DNA of 14,543 nt from Euryarchaeota archaeon TMED117. GTDB taxonomy: Archaea > Thermoplasmatota > Poseidoniia > Poseidoniales > Poseidoniaceae. Below are positions 7,438 through 13,062 of this stretch, in pieces. Every line of letters begins with the position of its first letter. Within the stretch, counting starts at the first letter, position 1. The position numbers and the translations under genes are program-made. The stretch is from NCBI GenBank assembly GCA_002171315.2, contig NHFS02000009.1, forward strand, positions 1 through 14,543, in the 5' to 3' direction. Under the pieces are notes generated by a model, which searched no databases, was not told where the DNA came from, and was given only the letters and a program-made list of their open reading frames with translations.

Positions 7438-7672
7438 TCCTTACGGAAATAAGAGCAATTGTTGCCGCACCACACCAGACGATTTCAAGAATAAAAAAAG
7501 CCCATTCAGATATCAGAAATGCTCGAATAGCGAGAAGTCCTGAGCCAAAGGCCATTAGCAATAAGTAAAAAGAACCTTTACTTGAGATTGTATTTCTTGT
7601 TTCTAAAAGAAAGGCGAATAAGATGCTGGTCATACCAACATATGCTAAAAATTCAGAGAATAAATCAGACAT
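7412..7672 (-). CDS. Small three-pass membrane protein resembling the CBU_0592 family
   Basis: This is an 86-residue protein, almost entirely membrane-embedded, with hydrophobic segments at about 7-24, 33-52 and 55-78. The arrangement (GMTSILFAFLLE, then a polar turn, then LLLMAFGSGLLAIRAF, then W..FILEIVWCG) resembles the small CBU_0592-like membrane domain found in many bacteria and archaea, whose function is unknown. The match is from memory of the pattern, so it is moderate. It begins 4 nt after the stop of the 191-residue gene and its last 26 nt overlap the start of proS in another frame. This supports it as a real, co-translated gene and not a chance frame. GTGATGG precedes the ATG as a weak ribosome-binding site. 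Confidence 0.75.
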   Translation of the reverse strand: MSDLFSEFLAYVGMTSILFAFLLETRNTISSKGSFYLLLMAFGSGLLAIRAFLISEWAFFILEIVWCGAATIALISVRNGENEPSS

Positions 7673-7676
7673 ACCA

Positions 7677-8252
7677 TCACGATGATTTTCTCAACATGAA
7701 TATCGCTACTAATAGAGTGATGCATGCCACGATATCGGGAATTCCTACAATCCCTTCAGTAAGTGGTTGACTCCATCCATCAATTGAATCTAGTCTGTAT
7801 AACTCCAATAAATTCATCTTGGTATTTCCTTCATCAGAGCATGCTTTTGTACAGGCTGACCCAACAAGGGATGAGAATAATCCAAAGAGATTAGCAACAA
7901 CGAATGCAAGACCACCGATTGAGAGATAACTCAATGCACCAAACGATTTTCCCTTTCTTGGAAGATCCGGTAATGGTGTAGGTTGAGATGGTAATGGTAG
8001 GGCAGCTGAAGGTGCAGGTAAATGTTGTAATGCGACATCTCCGATGACTTCAATCATCATGTCCGTTGCTGGCAGAGGTGCTGAAGGTTGAGCAGGCTCA
8101 GCGAAATCTCTCATCTTTTTAGGAGCAACAGCCTGTATTTTGATACCATAAAGACGATCTGCGAGGGATGCTAGCGTTGGATCTTCTGCAAGATCAGCAG
8201 CATCAAGTTCTCCGTCGAGAAGTTGCTGTAGCCGCTCTTCAACACTGGTCAT
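7677..8252 (-). CDS. Two-pass membrane protein with Pro/Ala-rich cytoplasmic linker, unknown function
   Basis: I do not recognise a family for this 191-residue protein. An acidic, helical N-terminus (1-35, with LLDGELDAADLAEDPTLASL) is followed by a Pro/Ala-rich linker (52-98, with repeated PAPSA, PLPSQP and PTPLP units). A basic stretch comes next (99-102), then two membrane segments at about 108-131 and 166-186. The loop between them, probably outside, holds Cys134 and Cys138 (CTKAC), which could form a disulphide or bind a ligand. The start of the sequence recalls the cytoplasmic end of anti-sigma-type proteins, but the zinc-binding residues are missing, so I do not assign that role. GAGG stands 7 nt before the ATG at 8252. 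The ATG overlaps the stop of a 14-codon upstream frame (ATGA). It is followed at 4 nt by the small CBU_0592-like gene, and the two may act together. Confidence 0.75.
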   Translation of the reverse strand: MTSVEERLQQLLDGELDAADLAEDPTLASLADRLYGIKIQAVAPKKMRDFAEPAQPSAPLPATDMMIEVIGDVALQHLPAPSAALPLPSQPTPLPDLPRKGKSFGALSYLSIGGLAFVVANLFGLFSSLVGSACTKACSDEGNTKMNLLELYRLDSIDGWSQPLTEGIVGIPDIVACITLLVAIFMLRKSS

Positions 8253-8293
8253 AATCTGTCCTCGTTGTAATATGCTGGAAGCACCTCATTCAT
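8249..8293 (-). CDS. Putative 14-codon leader ORF coupled to the 191-residue membrane protein gene
   Basis: This tiny frame reads MNEVLPAYYNEDRL. It has AAAGGAGG 4 nt before its ATG, one of the two strongest ribosome-binding sites in the window. Its TGA stop overlaps the next gene's ATG as ATGA (8252-8249). The arrangement suits translational coupling or a leader peptide. It has no hydrophobic character and no known homologue that I recognise. A 5-bp hairpin covers its ribosome-binding site. The frame is so short that chance cannot be excluded, but the same design recurs before the OPT gene. Confidence 0.4.
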   Translation of the reverse strand: MNEVLPAYYNEDRL

Positions 8294-8298
8294 GAAGC

Positions 8299-8311
8299 CT
8301 CCTTTCAGGAG
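8299..8311 (-). repeat. 5-bp hairpin covering the ribosome-binding site of the 14-codon frame
   Basis: On the minus strand the sequence reads CTCCT-GAA-AGGAG, a perfect 5-bp inverted repeat with a 3-nt loop. Its second arm is the AGGAG of the ribosome-binding site for the frame starting at 8293. Its first arm begins 12 nt after the transaldolase stop codon. In RNA it would mask the site. It is short, so it may be only weakly stable, and it might instead act as a 3' end structure for transaldolase mRNA. Confidence 0.45.
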
Positions 8312-8323
8312 TGAATCGTCCAA

Positions 8324-8983
8324 TCAAGCATTTCCTGCTGCTTCAACTTCAGCCCAATCTCTCATGAAGCCTTCCAGTCCACGGTCGGTCAGTGGATGCG
8401 TCATTAGTTGTTTGAAGATCTTTGCAGGCATCGTCGCTGTATGAGCGCCTAGTTGCATACATTGGAGCATATGCGTAGGGTGTCGAATCGATGCGGCTAG
8501 GACTTTTGTTGTAATATTGTATTTCGACCATGTTTCCATAATCTCTGCGATTAAGTTCATTCCATCATGACCAGTATCATCAATTCGACCAATGAATGGT
8601 GATACGTATGTTGCGCCAGCTTTCGCTGCCATAAGTGCTTGTGATGTTGAGAAAATCAGTGTGACATTTGTGTCAATTCCCTCTTCAGTAAGTACCTTTG
8701 TTGCAGCAAGACCTTCTGGAGTACATGGTATTTTGATGATGACATTAGCAGGCAACTCGCTTTTGAGTTGACGTGCTTGTTCGAGCATACCTGCCGTATC
8801 CATCGCAGTAACTTCGGCTGAAATTGGACCAGAACAAATGTTCGCGATTTCTCGAACAACTTCTTTGAAATCTCTTCCACTTTTCTTGATCAGTGATGGG
8901 TTTGTAGTCACACCATCGAGGATACCCCATGCTGCAATTTCTCGAATTTCATCTACGTCTGCTGTGTCTAGGAAGAACTCCAT
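8324..8983 (-). CDS. tal: Transaldolase, small TalC/MipB type
   Basis: This enzyme moves a dihydroxyacetone unit between sedoheptulose-7-phosphate and glyceraldehyde-3-phosphate in the non-oxidative pentose phosphate pathway. The 219 residues match the small TalC/MipB/FSA subfamily (about 215-220). The TIM-barrel active site is intact: Asp6 (LDTAD), Asn28 (GVTTNPS) and the Schiff-base Lys84 (VIIKIPCT). Two positions separate transaldolase from fructose-6-phosphate aldolase in this subfamily. Here they are Glu57 (SAEV) and Phe130 (SPFIGRID), the transaldolase choices, where E. coli FSA has Gln59 and Tyr131. The ATG at 8983 matches the family start exactly. Its only good ribosome-binding site, AAGGAG, lies 20 nt upstream with a GC-rich inverted repeat between. 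It follows the transketolase C gene after 42 nt, so pathway partners are in one operon. Confidence 0.92.
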   Translation of the reverse strand: MEFFLDTADVDEIREIAAWGILDGVTTNPSLIKKSGRDFKEVVREIANICSGPISAEVTAMDTAGMLEQARQLKSELPANVIIKIPCTPEGLAATKVLTEEGIDTNVTLIFSTSQALMAAKAGATYVSPFIGRIDDTGHDGMNLIAEIMETWSKYNITTKVLAASIRHPTHMLQCMQLGAHTATMPAKIFKQLMTHPLTDRGLEGFMRDWAEVEAAGNA

Positions 8984-8988
8984 GCATA

Positions 8989-9000
8989 CCGCTACAGCGG
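8989..9000 (-). repeat. GC-rich inverted repeat between the ribosome-binding site and start of transaldolase
   Basis: The 12 bases CCGCTGTAGCGG form a near-complete palindrome. In RNA, CCGC and GCGG would pair around a UGUA loop. It lies between AAGGAG (9009-9004, minus strand) and the transaldolase ATG (8983). Unfolded, the spacing is 20 nt, too long for normal initiation; with the hairpin folded the effective spacing is 8 nt (CGC plus TATGC). It may therefore serve as a spacer hairpin. Confidence 0.45.
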
Positions 9001-9025
9001 GCGCTCCTTCAATATGACGGATGCC

Positions 9026-9955
9026 TTACTTCCGATTGATGGCTCGATGTACAGCATTTCTGATGTGTGGTGCACTCAACTCCATCAATTCAAGCATCTC
9101 GTCGGATTGTCCTGATTCTCCGAATCGATCTTTTACTCCAACCCTTTCAAGAGGGGTTGAACTCGTCATGGAAAGATGTTCAGCAACAGCACCACCAAGA
9201 CCTCCAATGATGGAATGATCTTCGGCAGTAACTATGCATCCACATCGTTCTGCAACGTTATCAATTAATGTTGTATCAAGAGGCTTGATTGTATGCATGT
9301 CAACAACAGTTGCTTGAATTCCTTCATTTGCTAGCATATCAGCGGCTTTCAATGCTTCTGATACAAGAACTCCACAAGCGATAATTGCAACATCACTTCC
9401 AGATTTCAATTCAATGCCTTTTCCAATTTGTATTGTATCTTCACTCACGTCATCATACAGAACTGGAGTTTTATTTCTTGCAGTTCTCATGTATGAAGGA
9501 TTTGAAGATGATGCGAGGCGTTTTGTAAGAATGCGGGTACTTACTTCATCACTTGGATGCATGACTGTAACATTAGGTAGTGTCCTATAAATCGCTAAAT
9601 CTTCAATAGACTGGGCTGAGGATCCATCTGTTCCTGTGTGTGTTCCGCCATGAGACCCACAGAGGTGAACTGCAAGGTTTGGTCTTGCAACACCATTTCT
9701 CATCTGTTCAAATGCACGTTCTGTAAAAATTGCAAAGGTCGAAGCAAATGGTATGTAACCACTTGACGCCATTCCTGCAGCAACGAGAAGCATATTTTGT
9801 TCACCAATTCCACAAGAAACTGTACGTTCAGGATATGCTTTTCTGAAATGGAGAGATTTTGTCGACTTTCCAAGGTCTGCCTCAAGTACAACCACCTTTT
9901 CATTGTCAGCTAACTCAAGCAATGCTTGTCCATATCCGTCCCTTGTTGCTGCCAT
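9026..9955 (-). CDS. tktB: Transketolase, C-terminal subunit (split gene)
   Basis: This is the second half of an archaeal-type split transketolase. It supplies the pyrimidine-binding and C-terminal domains, which join the N subunit to transfer two-carbon ketol units in the pentose phosphate pathway. From the ATG at 9955 it has 309 residues. The hallmark GIGEQN is at about 49-54, with the catalytic Glu52 that activates thiamine diphosphate. The loop HLCGSHGGTHTGTDGSSAQS follows at about 97-116. The C-terminal Rossmann-like domain begins near residue 180. An in-frame TTG at 9964 would add three residues and make a TTGA overlap with the N-subunit stop, with GGGGGTGA 4 nt before it. ATG is preferred on codon grounds, but this start is unsettled. 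Either way the two subunits are adjacent and coupled, as expected for a stoichiometric complex. Confidence 0.92.
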   Translation of the reverse strand: MAATRDGYGQALLELADNEKVVVLEADLGKSTKSLHFRKAYPERTVSCGIGEQNMLLVAAGMASSGYIPFASTFAIFTERAFEQMRNGVARPNLAVHLCGSHGGTHTGTDGSSAQSIEDLAIYRTLPNVTVMHPSDEVSTRILTKRLASSSNPSYMRTARNKTPVLYDDVSEDTIQIGKGIELKSGSDVAIIACGVLVSEALKAADMLANEGIQATVVDMHTIKPLDTTLIDNVAERCGCIVTAEDHSIIGGLGGAVAEHLSMTSSTPLERVGVKDRFGESGQSDEMLELMELSAPHIRNAVHRAINRK

Positions 9956-9960
9956 TCGTG

Positions 9961-10785
9961 TCAAACAGTCACCCCCAGTTCTGAAAGTGCTAGAGCATAC
10001 TGCTCATCATTGGGTGCTGCTCCATGAAATGCTGGATTATCTTCCATGAATGAAACACCTTTTCCTTTCACGGTATGAGCGATTAAAATTGATGGACCAT
10101 CATTCGTCTCTGAGAGGAATTGCATCCCTTCAACAACTTCATTCATGTTATGTCCATCGATTTCTTTTACATTCCATCCAAAGGCTTTCCATTTTGCAGG
10201 AATATCAAACATTCTCATTTGTGATTCACAAAAGTCATCATTCTGAATTCGATTTCGATCTAGAATAACTTTGAGATTTCCGAGTTCATGATGTGCAGCA
10301 GCCATTGCTGCTTCCCATACTGAACCTTCTTGAATTTCACCATCTCCAAGCATAACGAAGGCTCTTCTTTCACTCCCATCGAGTTTAGCAGCAACTGCGC
10401 AACCCATACCAAATGAGAGTCCCATGCCAAGACTTCCAGCACTGAAATCTACGCCTGGGCACCACTTCATATCGACGTGTCCTTGACAAACACCGCCGAG
10501 AACACGATATGATGTCAAATCATCATGGGAAATGAATCCTCTTTCCGCTAATAATGCATACATTCCAGGGGAGGCGTGACCTTTTGATAGGATAAATCTG
10601 TCACGATCTTCCCAATCAGGATCATCAGAGCGAACCCTCATTGTCGTACCGTATAGTCCTGCTAGTAAATCAATTTCAGATAGAGACCCACCCGGATGCC
10701 CTGCCTGTGCTCTGTATACCATCTTCACAATTTCAATTCTACATTTTCGTGCGAGTTCTTCCAGTTCTTCGATAGAGTGTTGCAT
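9961..10785 (-). CDS. tktA: Transketolase, N-terminal thiamine-diphosphate subunit (split gene)
   Basis: This is the first half of the split transketolase, carrying the thiamine-diphosphate binding domain. The 274 residues fit the archaeal N-subunit size. GHPGGS (29-34) and SKGHASP (67-73) are substrate/cofactor-binding signatures. The thiamine-diphosphate motif runs from GDGE (147-150) to D-R-N (176-178), with Gln181 after it. HGAAP at 254-258 matches the segment near the end of the domain. The ATG at 10785 has GGTG 3 nt before it; an in-frame GTG at 10791 would add two residues. It follows the OPT transporter by about 50 nt and is followed within 5 nt by the C subunit. The thiamine-diphosphate and metal ligands visible here look intact. 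Confidence 0.93.
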   Translation of the reverse strand: MQHSIEELEELARKCRIEIVKMVYRAQAGHPGGSLSEIDLLAGLYGTTMRVRSDDPDWEDRDRFILSKGHASPGMYALLAERGFISHDDLTSYRVLGGVCQGHVDMKWCPGVDFSAGSLGMGLSFGMGCAVAAKLDGSERRAFVMLGDGEIQEGSVWEAAMAAAHHELGNLKVILDRNRIQNDDFCESQMRMFDIPAKWKAFGWNVKEIDGHNMNEVVEGMQFLSETNDGPSILIAHTVKGKGVSFMEDNPAFHGAAPNDEQYALALSELGVTV

Positions 10786-10839
10786 GGGCACCAGTAATAC
10801 TATGCCATCGCCTTTGGCCTTTGATAATTACCGTAGGTA

Positions 10840-12915
10840 TTACTTTGAATTTGGAATGAAAGAACGCACGAATTTCTTGAGTGCATGAGTAGCAGTGGCC
10901 GCAATATCCCTTAACAAATTCCTGCCATTAGGCAATGTTCTGGTTGCAAGCCACATAAAGACGCCAATGAACCATGCAAAGAATAACAATGAAAGACTTG
11001 GAGGTAATTTGGTGATACCAAATTCTTTTTCCAGTTTGATGCCGAGAACGATGAGAATCGCCACGAATACACCTAAAATAGATTCTCCTGCAATAAATCC
11101 AGCACCGATAAGTACACCTCTACTTTCTACATCATGTGCTGCCTTTTTGGCTTCATTGGATGGTTTTCTATCGAGAGTTCCATCAACTCGCAAATACGCA
11201 GAACCAATTGCAAGTGACGATAAGATTCCACCAAGCATAATTGGAGCACTTAATGTGAGTGGTAAATAGATTCCAATTGCAACCGACATCACTGGCATTG
11301 CTAAGCGTATTAATACACATGCCAATGCTGCCCCTAGAAACACCATTGGTAGATTCATATCGCCTACAAAAGCGCCTTTTATTATCGCACCAATTAATTC
11401 TGCTTGTGGTGCATACAAAGCATTACTACATTCGTATAGATTTGGTGAATCAATACCTTCTGCTGCAGTAATACGTTCGTTCGTTGCAATACAGGCAGTT
11501 GATGTGATTTGAAACGCATCGTGAAGTAAACTAATGGTTGGACCTATGACAAAAGCACCAGTTACAACACCAATAATTTCAGCTATTTGTTGACGCCATG
11601 GTGTAGCACCAACCATATGACCTGTTTTGAGATCCTGCATCACATCGCCTGCAATTGCAGCACTACTGGCAACTACTGCAGCAATCAAAAGAGTTGCATA
11701 CATCAAATCTTGTTGTCCAAGACCGAGAAAGTACGAACCTACAATCCATACGAGTCCTACAGTGAATAGAAGGGTTGCAATGGTCATTCCAGATACAGGA
11801 GAATTGCTTGAACCTACAACACCTGCGATGTATCCAGCAACAGCTGCAAAGAAGAATGAAACTAACGCTAAGAAAAGAGCACCTGCTAAAGAAAGAACAA
11901 GTGAACCTGTGATGTACCAATAAAAGAAAAATGTGAGAATTACAAGTATCCCACAAACCATTGTAACCCACTTCATTGGTAGATCTTTTTCTGTACGTAA
12001 ATGGAATTCTCCCTCTAAATCATTTTGAACAAATGATTTTTTCAGGCCCGTAATAATTGTTTTTCGCATGCTCCATAAAGTATAGACTCCACCAACAACC
12101 ATTGCTCCAACGCCTACATATCGTATTTGCTCGTACCATAAACTATCAAAACCACCTGCTAAGGAGCCAGATTGTGGCCAACCATTCAGAAAACCTACAA
12201 GTGGGACAAGAACGACGAAACCGATAATACCTCCTAAGAAAATATAGGATGCAATTCGAATACCAACAATGAAGCCTACTGCAAGTAATGCTATGGAGAG
12301 ATCCATTCCTGCAAATATTCGTGTTTTGAATATTTCAATTGCTGTAGTGGTTTTGTCATGTGTGATCTTGAACCCCTTGACCATTAATCCATAAAGAGCC
12401 CCAATTCCAAGGGCATATACAATTGCCAATGCTCCAGTTCCTCCCTCTTCGCCTGCAACAAGAACTTCTCTACACGCAACACCTTCTGGATATGGAAGTG
12501 CTTCTTCTACGATGAATAACCGCCTTAAGGCAATTGTAAACATCGTACCTAACAACCCTCCTAGTAATGCAATTGCTAGAGTTGGGAACCATTGAATTTC
12601 AACCCATATTCCAATAACAAGCATCGCCGGTACGGTAAAGATAACACCTGCGGCTAGAGATTCACCGGCACTCGCCATTGTCTGAACTGCATTGTTTTCG
12701 AGAATACTCACATCCTTGAACATGCTTCTTAGAATTAACATCGACATAACTGCCGCAGGTATGCTTGCAGAAACGGTCATCCCAGCATAGAGCCCAAGGT
12801 ATGCATTTGCAGCAGTCATGAGTGCGCCCAAGACAATACCAACAACAACTGCTCTTAGTGTCAATTCTAATGGTTGTTGATCGGCTGGAATGTAAGGGCT
12901 ATCCAACTCGCTCAT
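10840..12915 (-). CDS. OPT-family oligopeptide/metal-chelate transporter
   Basis: This is an integral membrane secondary transporter of the OPT family, of the prokaryotic type about 600-700 residues long. It has 691 residues with some 14-16 hydrophobic segments. Recognisable parts are the N-terminal LELTLRAVVVGIVLGAL and NAYLGLYAGMTVSASIPAAV (about 17-56), and NAVQTMASAGESLAAG (75-90), both typical of the family. The C-terminus is short, basic and cytoplasmic (ATHALKKFVRSFIPNSK). Eukaryotic members move peptides, glutathione or metal-nicotianamine; substrates of prokaryotic members are mostly unknown, so the substrate here is open. The ATG at 12915 fits the family N-terminus, but there is no good ribosome-binding site directly before it. 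Instead it overlaps the stop of a 20-codon frame with a strong site. It is the first large gene of the minus-strand block that continues with transketolase. Confidence 0.9.
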   Translation of the reverse strand: MSELDSPYIPADQQPLELTLRAVVVGIVLGALMTAANAYLGLYAGMTVSASIPAAVMSMLILRSMFKDVSILENNAVQTMASAGESLAAGVIFTVPAMLVIGIWVEIQWFPTLAIALLGGLLGTMFTIALRRLFIVEEALPYPEGVACREVLVAGEEGGTGALAIVYALGIGALYGLMVKGFKITHDKTTTAIEIFKTRIFAGMDLSIALLAVGFIVGIRIASYIFLGGIIGFVVLVPLVGFLNGWPQSGSLAGGFDSLWYEQIRYVGVGAMVVGGVYTLWSMRKTIITGLKKSFVQNDLEGEFHLRTEKDLPMKWVTMVCGILVILTFFFYWYITGSLVLSLAGALFLALVSFFFAAVAGYIAGVVGSSNSPVSGMTIATLLFTVGLVWIVGSYFLGLGQQDLMYATLLIAAVVASSAAIAGDVMQDLKTGHMVGATPWRQQIAEIIGVVTGAFVIGPTISLLHDAFQITSTACIATNERITAAEGIDSPNLYECSNALYAPQAELIGAIIKGAFVGDMNLPMVFLGAALACVLIRLAMPVMSVAIGIYLPLTLSAPIMLGGILSSLAIGSAYLRVDGTLDRKPSNEAKKAAHDVESRGVLIGAGFIAGESILGVFVAILIVLGIKLEKEFGITKLPPSLSLLFFAWFIGVFMWLATRTLPNGRNLLRDIAATATHALKKFVRSFIPNSK

Positions 12916-12974
12916 ACATACCCGAGATGCTGATGGTTTGAGAAAGATTCGGAAAAGAATGTTCCTATTTTCAT
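12912..12974 (-). CDS. Putative 20-codon leader ORF coupled to the OPT transporter gene
   Basis: This small frame reads MKIGTFFSESFSNHQHLGYV. GGAGG stands 7 nt before its ATG, the best ribosome-binding site in the region. Its TGA overlaps the OPT start as ATGA (12915-12912). The OPT gene itself has only a weak CGGGTATGT before its ATG, so translation of OPT may depend on ribosomes finishing this frame. The peptide has two His residues near the end (NHQH) and a Phe/Ser-rich centre; whether the peptide matters or only its translation cannot be told. I know of no named family. Confidence 0.5.
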   Translation of the reverse strand: MKIGTFFSESFSNHQHLGYV

Positions 12975-12980
12975 GGGAAG

Positions 12981-12986
12981 TCCTCC
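12981..12986 (-). promoter_or_regulatory. Strong ribosome-binding site upstream of the 20-codon frame
   Basis: The minus strand reads GGAGGA, complementary to the CCUCC of the 16S tail, at 6 nt before the ATG at 12974. It lies 66 nt upstream of the OPT start, too far to serve OPT directly. Its position decides in favour of the short frame being translated, if the transcript begins upstream of it. Confidence 0.55.
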
Positions 12987-13022
12987 ATTATAATCATAAA
13001 TTGGAATGTTTTCCCAATAAAA

Positions 13023-13057
13023 TAGATAGTGATAGTTTCGGCTATTGAGTCTATCTA
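13023..13057 (+). repeat. Imperfect inverted repeat just before the P-type ATPase start
   Basis: The outer arms TAGATAG (13023-13029) and CTATCTA (13051-13057) pair perfectly over 7 bp. The inner arms GATAG (13031-13035) and CTATT (13042-13046) pair with one G-T wobble around a TTTCGG loop. The unpaired bulges are T on the left and GAGT on the right. The structure ends 5 nt before the ATG and overlaps the AGGGTGAT that would act as ribosome-binding site. It could be a regulator operator built from repeated GATAG units or an RNA stem in the 5' leader. Confidence 0.5.
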
Positions 13058-13062
13058 GGGTG

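Larger units (their letters stand above)
12975..13062. promoter_or_regulatory. Divergent promoter region between the OPT block and the P-type ATPase
   Basis: These 88 nt hold the promoters for two divergent transcripts. AT-rich TATA-like stretches are present: ATTATAATCATAAATT (about 12988-13003, usable in both directions) and AATAAAATAG (13016-13025). Taking archaeal TATA boxes to lie about 25 nt before the transcript start, the second would give the ATPase a 5' leader of some 15-20 nt. The first, read leftward, would put the OPT-side start close to 12972. No motif is definitive. Confidence 0.45.

Noticed and set aside
7431..7450. A TTCC-GTAA-GGAA hairpin around the proS start.
   Set aside because: Only 4 bp, of which two are A-T, and the next pair mismatches; too weak to report as a control element.
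8985..8987. An ATG 4 nt upstream of the transaldolase ATG.
   Set aside because: It is out of frame with the enzyme and leads to a stop after 12 codons; the 8983 start matches the family N-terminus exactly.
11627..11923. A 98-codon plus-strand frame (and a 102-codon minus frame) within the OPT gene.
   Set aside because: Both are alternative-frame readings of hydrophobic OPT coding sequence with no start signals.
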